Source of the DNA: Clostridium sp. CF012
GTDB taxonomy: Bacteria > Bacillota > Clostridia > Clostridiales > Clostridiaceae
Length of the DNA: 64,000 bases
Assembly: GCF_018861755.1 (NCBI RefSeq)
Contig: NZ_JAHLEF010000009.1
Location: forward strand, 1 to 64,000
Direction of reading: 5' to 3'
A program made the translations under genes and the position numbers. Of the stretch, positions 37,990 to 44,161 are shown piece after piece (the stretch's first letter is position 1; every line of letters starts with the position of its first letter). The notes beneath the pieces were generated by a model. That model ran no database searches and was not told the DNA's origin. It worked only from the letters and a program-made list of their open reading frames with translations.

Positions 37990-38086
37990 CTAACGTCTCG
38001 TATGACCGACGTGGCAGAGGCTTAGGTAGCTCTTACCTTAGCCTCTGCCATGTGGCGTAGCCCTTGCGGTCATATATTGTTATAGG
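37990..38086 (+). repeat. attC-like folded repeat
   Basis: Outer box TGCTAAC with far box TTGTTATAGG; arms ATGACCG (38002-38008) / CGGTCAT (38067-38073); inner stem TGGCAGAGGCTTAGGTA (38012-38028) / TACCTTAGCCTCTGCCA (38034-38050) with one mismatch and a 5-base loop. GC-rich within AT-rich DNA. No T-run, so not a terminator. Architecture resembles integron attC sites; no integrase gene is in the window. Confidence 0.55.
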
Positions 38087-38218
38087 ATGTGGCAAGCATT
38101 TTTTATCTTCTAAGACAAGGGAATTTCTAAATTTAATTCTTACATTTGAAAATTACTTTTAAAAAATATCCATACCCTCTTTATAGTGACCTATGCTTCA
38201 TATATGAATTATTATGGA

Positions 38219-39145
38219 CTATTTTTTACAAACAGGTTCCAGCAGGTTCAAATAAAAGTCTTTTCCCTGGCTTTTATCTTCACCACTACGAATGAGCTCC
38301 TCCAGACATGGGCGACTTTCATCAACAGCATATTCATTACTTTCTTTCAACAATCGCATTAATATTTGCCAAGAATCATATACTTCGTTTGTGCTATTTA
38401 GCGATGCATATAAACCGCCTGGCAATCTTTTTTCCTCAAGATGTTCGGGTAATATAACTTGCTCTGGCACACTAACGCAAGCGGACCATCCGTATTCCGA
38501 ACTGCCCGGGCTATATTCAGTTGTGTTAAAGCCGAAAATGTTAGCAGTACCCATTAAGTTTTCTGCTTCTGCCCATCCCAACACTTTTTCGAGTGCTTCA
38601 TCCTCTGGCGAAGCGCTTATCACATTACATACTGCCACTCTCATTGCGGGTAAAATAACAATTCGTAATGCTCCTGAAGTAATTGTGTCGTTTGTCATAA
38701 TAATTTCCTCCCATTGTTTTATCATATTTTTTGTGGAAATGAGTTGAAATGCCAGTATTTTTTCCATTTTCACAAGGTATTCGGAAGCATTAGATAACGG
38801 TTGCATGGAATTTAAAACTGAAAGATATTTACCAAGTAAATCTTTTCGTTGAAGAATTACAATATTTTCTTCATTAAGTTTGGCAATTTGTTTTTTTATA
38901 ATCTTCGCTGCTATTTGAGGGTCTGCACTATCAAGTATGACTTTCACTGATTTTATAGGAATATCCAGTTCTCTCAACAGTAGTACAAGACGTATACGTT
39001 GTAACGCTTCATCGTTGTATATACGCCAACCAGATTGTGGGTCACGCTGACTATGAAAAAGTTCCTTTTCTTCCCAGTGACGAAGCGTGCGGCTCGTCAT
39101 TCCAAGCTGCTCTGACACCTGGTGAATTGGTTCAAAATGGCTCAT
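38219..39145 (-). CDS. MerR-family regulator with GyrI-like effector domain
   Basis: 308 aa; ATG with AAAGGAGGTG, a very strong site. N-terminal winged helix SEQLGMTSRTLRHWEEKEL and GWRIYNDEALQRIRLVLLLREL (residues about 8-70) bind DNA; a coiled-coil dimer helix follows; residues about 150-300 form a GyrI-like/BmrR-type effector domain (RIVILPAMRVAVCNV, WSACVSVPE, LPGGLYASL). It should sense a bulky hydrophobic or amphipathic molecule and activate an efflux or detoxification gene; no transporter lies beside it, so it may regulate only itself or distant targets. Confidence 0.85.
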   Translation of the reverse strand: MSHFEPIHQVSEQLGMTSRTLRHWEEKELFHSQRDPQSGWRIYNDEALQRIRLVLLLRELDIPIKSVKVILDSADPQIAAKIIKKQIAKLNEENIVILQRKDLLGKYLSVLNSMQPLSNASEYLVKMEKILAFQLISTKNMIKQWEEIIMTNDTITSGALRIVILPAMRVAVCNVISASPEDEALEKVLGWAEAENLMGTANIFGFNTTEYSPGSSEYGWSACVSVPEQVILPEHLEEKRLPGGLYASLNSTNEVYDSWQILMRLLKESNEYAVDESRPCLEELIRSGEDKSQGKDFYLNLLEPVCKK

Positions 39146-39714
39146 TCAAACACCTCCTTTTCAATATATGAGTTTCCCCATAGGAAAATAATATCATTTG
39201 ACACTACGTCAATTGCAATAGAATTTTTTTTGCCATGAAGATACTAAATATTAGTTGCATTATATTTTTTATAATTGCAATTTACGTTATAAAATTAAGA
39301 ACGGAGGCTCCAAAGAGTAGCCCCGACATTGCCATTTCCTATAACTCTTGTCACCCCGACACAAATGTCTGGCTATTCATAAAATATAGATGTATTCCCG
39401 ACATTGATGTCGTGTATTATAACTCTTGCTGATTTAATAACCTTATTTTTATTTATAAGATCGACATATTCACAGCTATTATTTAACTGAGAAATATCTT
39501 TATAAAACAGGATTATAGACATTAGTTACATAACATTTTACAATCAATGCCACTAAATTTATATCTATACTCATTTCAACACAAAACTTCCTTTTTCCTG
39601 CAACATTTGTAAATTTAGTTAAAAATAAAGCATAAAGTTAGATTTCTCTAACCTCATGCTTAAATTATTTACTGTAAGCTATTACTTACTTGTAATTTCT
39701 CTTTATAACACGAC
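39146..39714. other. intergenic region with GACA palindromes
   Basis: 569 bases. Three CCCGACA-type elements lie at about 39321, 39354 and 39397; two are palindromes (CCGACACAAATGTCTGG and CGACATTGATGTCG), and ATAACTCTTG is repeated after the first and the last. They may be binding sites or a small repeat. No supported gene. Confidence 0.4.
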
Positions 39715-40314
39715 CTATCTATCTTCATACTCTTTTACTCTTCGATAAAATGTAGCTTTAGTCATGTTCATCATATGGGTAGCTTCAACCCCTTTAATTT
39801 TCCCATCTTTCCATTGTTTATATATACTTTCAAAATTTTCACTATTAACTTCTAATTTAGGTCTACCAAACTTTATACCTTTATTTTTAGCAATTGCAAT
39901 ACCTTCCTTTTGACGCTGTTTAATATTCTCTCTTTCTTGATGTGCTACAAATGATAATACCTGTAATACTAAATCACTAATGAATGTACCTAGGATATCT
40001 TTATGTTTGGTAGTATCTAATAGCTCCATGTCTAATATTTTAATATCAGCACCTATAGTTTTAGTAATATCATTCCATTCTTTCATTATATCCTCATAAC
40101 TACGACCAAATCTATCAAGTGATTTAATTATAAGTAAATCTCCTTTTTCTAATCCTTTTTTCATATATTTATAACCTATTCTATCAAAATCTTTACCGCT
40201 CTGTTTATCAGTATATATAAATTTATCCTCTATGCCTAACTTCTTAATTTCATCTAATTGCCTATCTAAATTTTGGTCTTTTGAACTTACTCTTAAATAT
40301 GCTACAGTTTTCAT
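39715..40314 (-). CDS. small serine recombinase (resolvase/invertase family)
   Basis: 199 aa. Catalytic serine in AYLRVSSKDQNLDRQ (residues 5-19), arginine pair in LIIKSLDRFGRSYED, E-helix segment QERENIKQRQKEGIAIAK and a C-terminal helix-turn-helix (GVEATHMMNMTKATFYRRV). Length equals Tn3-type resolvases and Hin-type invertases. Its ribosome binding site overlaps a TGATAC element, so it can control its own expression. Site-specific resolution or inversion at the adjacent inverted repeats is expected. No transposase gene accompanies it. Confidence 0.92.
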   Translation of the reverse strand: MKTVAYLRVSSKDQNLDRQLDEIKKLGIEDKFIYTDKQSGKDFDRIGYKYMKKGLEKGDLLIIKSLDRFGRSYEDIMKEWNDITKTIGADIKILDMELLDTTKHKDILGTFISDLVLQVLSFVAHQERENIKQRQKEGIAIAKNKGIKFGRPKLEVNSENFESIYKQWKDGKIKGVEATHMMNMTKATFYRRVKEYEDR

Positions 40315-40315
40315 A

Positions 40316-40494
40316 GTATCAATCCTTCCTTTAATATCATTTTGATACGTTAATTATATAATTTACGTATCATATAGTCAACACACTTTAGAAACGTTCC
40401 AAAGATATAATATCAACTTATTGATACTATTAAAGCCGTTGATATAAGGTAATGACAATACTGTTCCATTAAGTATACATTATGATACTCATTT
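40316..40494. promoter_or_regulatory. res-like recombination site
   Basis: Repeated TGATAC/GTATCA half-sites: 40316-40321, 40343-40372 (a 30-bp dyad TGATACGT-14-ACGTATCA with AT-rich centre, the probable crossover site), about 40412-40428 (ATATCAAC/TTGATACT) and near 40485. Several dyads next to a serine recombinase gene match the I-II-III layout of res sites. Confidence 0.55.
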
Positions 40495-40550
40495 TATCCT
40501 TGGACAACTTGACCGTCAATATGTAACCAAGGGTAACATTCAAACCCATC

Positions 40551-40607
40551 TTAGTTTATGATATGATTTATCATATCAGCAATTTCCATGGTGCATTCTT
40601 TAGTCAT
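40551..40607 (-). CDS. 18-residue micro-ORF
   Basis: ATG at 40607 with AAGGAG nine bases upstream; encodes MTKECTMEIADMINHIIN and stops. The signal is good but the product is tiny; it may be the start of a truncated gene. Confidence 0.25.
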   Translation of the reverse strand: MTKECTMEIADMINHIIN

Positions 40608-40902
40608 TCTCATCATCTCCTTTACGTGTAAATTTAATAACCCTTCACTTCTTAAGCCGAAAAATAAAGGATAGCATCAAAGTGAAATTTTGGTTCCATT
40701 GCTACACATACCCGCACCAACAATTCGGAAATGTTGACGCTACCCCTAATATATATACCAAAACCAAGACTCCTCATTTACAAAATATAACTATTCTCAC
40801 TCCTAGTTGATTTATTTGGCATAATTTATATCTTTACTTATATTTTAAAATTGATTATAATAAAAATTAATTAAATATATATAAGTTGGAGGTATGAACT
40901 AC

Positions 40903-40983
40903 ATGAAAACTCTTGCAAGAATGTTCCTAATTCTTGCTATGGTTGTGATCTTGATGGTTGTATTTACTATACCAGTTAGATAA
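40903..40983 (+). CDS. 26-residue hydrophobic peptide
   Basis: ATG 40903 with GGAGG ten bases upstream. The product starts MKTLARM and is then one transmembrane helix (LILAMVVILMVVFT) ending PVR. A perfect stem-loop follows the stop. Size, single helix and strong ribosome binding site resemble type I toxins and small membrane regulators; no antisense RNA can be shown. Too short for most gene finders. Confidence 0.5.
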   Translation: MKTLARMFLILAMVVILMVVFTIPVR

Positions 40984-40990
40984 TAAACTG

Positions 40991-41031
40991 TAGCCGATTC
41001 ATATTGGGGTTTAACCCAATATGAATCGACT
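40991..41031 (+). terminator. stem-loop after hydrophobic peptide
   Basis: Arms CGATTCATATTGGG / CCCAATATGAATCG, 41 bases with flanking pairs. Only a weak T-run follows; still the obvious 3' end of the small gene. Confidence 0.7.
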
Positions 41032-41062
41032 ATTAAACAATAATAATACAAAATAATTTATG

Positions 41063-41109
41063 AAAACAAAAACTCTAAGTATAATAGATATACATAGAGT
41101 TTTGTTTTT
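41063..41109. terminator. bidirectional stem-loop
   Basis: Arms AAAACAAAAACTCTA / TAGAGTTTTGTTTT with an AT-rich loop; separates the plus-strand peptide gene from the minus-strand membrane gene. Confidence 0.7.
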
Positions 41110-41136
41110 GTCTTAGAATTACTTTAATTTTAAACA

Positions 41137-41158
41137 TAAAAAAGAGCCAAATGGCTCT
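41137..41158 (-). terminator. terminator of two-helix coiled-coil gene
   Basis: Stem AGAGCC / GGCTCT at 41143-41158 followed in the minus direction by TTTTTT, three bases after the stop of the gene at 41162. Confidence 0.85.
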
Positions 41159-41161
41159 AAC

Positions 41162-41827
41162 TTATTTTTCCCCAATTTTTGATATCACTCTTTGTAACTG
41201 ATCTACAAGCCTTTGATCATTGGATGTATCTCTAATAATCCTACTCCATTCATCATCCGTATACTTATTTGTACACTTTGCTATTATATCTTTTATTACT
41301 ACTGAATTTTCCTTCATTCTTGGATTTGAATAAAAATATTTATCAATACTATTAATATTTTTATTTAAAATTGTTTCAATTTGTTTTGACGTTTCTTCTT
41401 TGGCTTCATTTATTTCTTTGGATATTGCTTCTTTTAGCACTAATTTTTCTGGTGTATTATCGCCTAATGTAATTTTAGAAATTTTATCTTCTAATTTATT
41501 AAAGCCTGATAAGGTTAATTCTTGTATACTTTGGAAATCTATATTACTAATTTTAAAATCTAAACCTATTATTTTTTCATTCATAGCAGAAAGCATATTT
41601 CTTGTTTCGCTATTCAATATATTTGAAGTAGATTCTTGTTTTATAGACATCCCAATAGCAACAAAAGCTAATGCAATTGATATTCCACTTGCCATAAATG
41701 TAAATATGTTTATCAAATCTATTTTATTAGAAAATCTAACAGCACATACTAAAATAACAATTCCTGTTAAAATTGCTATTATCCAATATAAATCTCTATT
41801 GGTTAACTTTAATTTATCTTTATCCAA
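41162..41827 (-). CDS. membrane-anchored coiled-coil protein of unknown function
   Basis: 221 aa if started at TTG 41827, which stands just after a perfect GAGGTGAT ribosome binding site; an ATG at 41845 lies before that site and would make it internal. Two transmembrane helices near the N-terminus (WIIAILTGIVILVCAV and FMASGISIALAFVAIGM), then a long cytosolic coiled coil (residues about 65-160) and a helical tail (TDDEWSRIIRDT). No known family. Single gene with its own terminator. The layout of two helices plus a coiled coil is common in sensory or defence-linked membrane proteins, but function is open. Confidence 0.6.
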   Translation of the reverse strand: MDKDKLKLTNRDLYWIIAILTGIVILVCAVRFSNKIDLINIFTFMASGISIALAFVAIGMSIKQESTSNILNSETRNMLSAMNEKIIGLDFKISNIDFQSIQELTLSGFNKLEDKISKITLGDNTPEKLVLKEAISKEINEAKEETSKQIETILNKNINSIDKYFYSNPRMKENSVVIKDIIAKCTNKYTDDEWSRIIRDTSNDQRLVDQLQRVISKIGEK

Positions 41828-41918
41828 ACACATCACCTCGGTCATTAAATTCTACAAAGGCACTCATTATCCTTCTTTATACTAATAATATTTTCTTAGT
41901 ATAGTTAAGTCGGTTTTG

Positions 41919-41948
41919 TTGGCGGGACCCTATATGGGGTCTCGCCAA
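41919..41948. repeat. strong GC hairpin
   Basis: Arms TTGGCGGGACCC / GGGGTCTCGCCAA with a 5-base loop, in otherwise AT-rich DNA, about 90 bases upstream of the minus-strand TTG start. No T-run. Remainder of 41828-42365 holds nothing I can support. Confidence 0.6.
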
Positions 41949-42365
41949 ATAAACACATTCCATTGGTATGTTATATTCTTTAGCCTTTACCTCGGATATA
42001 AAAGTATGTCTGCATATAATCGCCTCTTTATACTTTTTATATTAAAGTATTCGTTTGAAATCGATATATTAAATGAACTAATTATATTATATCCACCACC
42101 ATATAATCCCACTTTGAAGGCTATTAGTTCGCGTTCGTCTGCGGTATACTCCAAACAAACTATATTTTGATATACTCATCAAAAAAAAATTATTTTTGTT
42201 CTTGTTAAGCATTAAGTACTAAAGCCGTTCTAAGCAATCCGATTACGACATTGACTATTCCAGAAGTCTAGTATATATAAATCCAATGCAAATATGATTT
42301 ATATTAATAACAATTATATCTTATTTTCTGCCAATACTATATATTTAACAATATTGTGATACAAA

Positions 42366-42407
42366 TAAAAAAGGACCCTTTAATAAATGAATATTAAAAG
42401 TGTCCTT
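42366..42407 (-). terminator. terminator of Ltp gene
   Basis: Hairpin AAGGACAC...TATTAAAGGGTCCTT (42371-42407), followed by a T-run in the minus direction, 95 bases after the Ltp stop. Confidence 0.75.
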
Positions 42408-42501
42408 GATTTTATAAATCATATTTATTTATAGTTAAATTTAACTGAAATCTAAATAATACTTGTTTAAGTTAGCTTTTTTATATTTGTAAGGCAATAT
42501 A

Positions 42502-43074
42502 TTACTCCAGATTATCTATAGCATACTGTGCTTCTTCTACTGTAAATTTCTCACCATGTTCTGATATCAATTGGTCATAAATTCCACTTGGAGACATTGC
42601 CATGTCTTTTTGATATGTGTTTGCTTTTTTCAATGCATTTTCTTTCCAATCAGCTTTTATATTATCTATAGCATATTGACCAGCTTCTTTTGAAAACTTC
42701 TCTCCATACTCTGATGTTAACTGGTCATATACTCCAGCCTTAGACATACTCATAGTATCGCTATATGTATTTGCTTTTTTTAATGCAGACTTATATTCTG
42801 TTGGAACATTTTCTTTTGTTTTTTCTTCTATTACAGGCGGTGCAGTTGTTTCTTCTACTATTGTCTCTGCTGCTACTTCTGTTGTTAAAGGTTCTACTGC
42901 AGTTGGTGTTACAGTTTCTGTCGGTAATGAAACCATTACTACGAATATTACGAAACTTGATGCAGCAGTTATTGCCCATTTTTTAACCTTTTTCTTTCTA
43001 ATTAAACAAACTACCAAACCGATTATTGCTACCACTGTAACTAATAAACTTCCAAATCCGAAAAATGCTTCCAT
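42502..43074 (-). CDS. Ltp-family protein with two Ltp repeats
   Basis: 190 aa, ATG with AGGGG. Two N-terminal helices (LLVTVVAIIGLVVCLI and WAITAASSFVIFVVMVSL), a Thr/Glu-rich linker, then two Ltp modules (residues about 93-140 and 144-190), each with the pattern ALKKANTYxxxMxMSxxGxY and EKFxxEEAxYAIDN (PF07553). Ltp of phage TP-J34 blocks DNA injection of related phages; this protein uses membrane helices in place of a lipobox. A role in excluding phage infection is possible but is family inference. Confidence 0.8.
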   Translation of the reverse strand: MEAFFGFGSLLVTVVAIIGLVVCLIRKKKVKKWAITAASSFVIFVVMVSLPTETVTPTAVEPLTTEVAAETIVEETTAPPVIEEKTKENVPTEYKSALKKANTYSDTMSMSKAGVYDQLTSEYGEKFSKEAGQYAIDNIKADWKENALKKANTYQKDMAMSPSGIYDQLISEHGEKFTVEEAQYAIDNLE

Positions 43075-43233
43075 AAAAATGTTTCCCCTTTTAATTTAGA
43101 TTATTTTTGAATAAATTGATTTGCTATTTCTAATATCATGCTATAGGATGTTTTATTATATTTTTCATGATTATTCCCCTCCAATTAATACAATCATATC
43201 AATTATATCAATTAATTAAAAGATATATCTATT

Positions 43234-43450
43234 TTACTCTTTATGCTTACGTCCTTTGTACTTACCTGCCGTTACTGCAATTTCTATGCCTTCCATCTGT
43301 CTATCCTTTAGGTAGTCACGTTCAAGCTGTGCAACTACTCAAAATACTGTGAGCATGAATACTCCTGTAGGTGTAGTTGTGTTTATAGCTTCCTTTAATG
43401 ATATAAATATAATACCCTTACTATTTAATTGTTCTATATCTTTGGCATAA
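43234..43450 (-). pseudogene. remnant of a serine recombinase
   Basis: Read in the minus strand: DIEQLNSKGIIFISLKEAIN, TTTPTGVFMLTVF, in-frame TGA, then VVAQLERDYLKDRQMEGIE and KYKGRKHKE stop. This is the middle of a resolvase/invertase (normally GA-x-A-Q-x-ERD). Both the catalytic serine region and the DNA-binding end are lost. It is a different gene from the intact recombinase at 39715-40314. Confidence 0.85.
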
Positions 43451-43636
43451 TAAAACTCCTAAATAGTTTAATATTTAAGAGTTTTATTATGATATATTAC
43501 TTAAAAATGAAAAATAACACTGTAAATATTTTTGAAAATATATTTGCCACCCGAAAATAATTAAGAGTGGCATATAGACCAATTCAAAGGATTCGTTACT
43601 TGTAAAACCTAGTTATTTCAACGTTAGTCTGCAATT

Positions 43637-44050
43637 TTACTCCACTTGCGTTATAAGTTTCTTCATAACATCCCTTAATTTAACTTCGTAAAGATCCTCA
43701 GGAGCTATAATTATAATTAATTTTATGGCATTATCTGATTTATCCCATTTATAAGATTTAATATCCATAATAGCTCCCTCTGGAACATATTCTTCAATGT
43801 CCATTGCAATTTCTTCTGCCAGTGATAGATATTCCTCAAATAATTCATCTTCTGTCAATTCATTTAAATCAACTTCTTCTTCCATTAAGTCATTTAAGGT
43901 ATCTATCCCTACACTTAAATTAAAAGCTATTGTATCCTCTCTTTTTGTACCTTTGCTCATGTCTTTAAGCACTTTAAACTCTGTGTTTTTCTCAATTATA
44001 TTTTTTATATCCTCACTACCTACTATTTCACTGTTAAATTCTACGTACAT
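43637..44050 (-). CDS. hypothetical acidic protein
   Basis: 137 aa, ATG with AGGAGGA. Very acidic centre (LMEEEVDLNELTEDELFEEY), ending KLITQVE. No family recognised. It lies downstream of the SNF2 helicase gene with a 111-base gap that contains a copy of the dispersed GCCAC repeat. Its last codons share a 19-base stretch with the eroded scrap near 33864-33882. Confidence 0.55.
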   Translation of the reverse strand: MYVEFNSEIVGSEDIKNIIEKNTEFKVLKDMSKGTKREDTIAFNLSVGIDTLNDLMEEEVDLNELTEDELFEEYLSLAEEIAMDIEEYVPEGAIMDIKSYKWDKSDNAIKLIIIIAPEDLYEVKLRDVMKKLITQVE

Positions 44051-44076
44051 TTTTTATTCCTCCTAATAATATCTAG

Positions 44077-44100
44077 TGCCACCCACGTGGCAAGTGGCAT
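44077..44100 (+). repeat. dispersed GCCAC repeat, copy A
   Basis: TGCCACCCACGTGGCAAGTG plus GCAT; core contains the palindrome CACGTG. Best-preserved of five copies in 44-60 kb (others at 48625, 56093, 57523, 59905). Confidence 0.85.
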
Positions 44101-44161
44101 CTTATTATATTATACTGTTTAATTTCTAGAAATCAATTTACTTATAGCTTACGGTGCTGCC

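Noticed and set aside
41916-42170. 84-codon plus-strand open frame
   Set aside because: Starts inside the GC hairpin, lacks a ribosome binding site and reads as non-protein sequence.
42220-42290. Short minus-strand reading GIVNVVIGLLRTALV that looks like a bacteriocin end
   Set aside because: No start codon or ribosome binding site; a stop lies just before it.
34000-43700. CRISPR-like repeats in the accessory region
   Set aside because: No regularly spaced direct repeats with spacers of constant length and no cas gene were seen.
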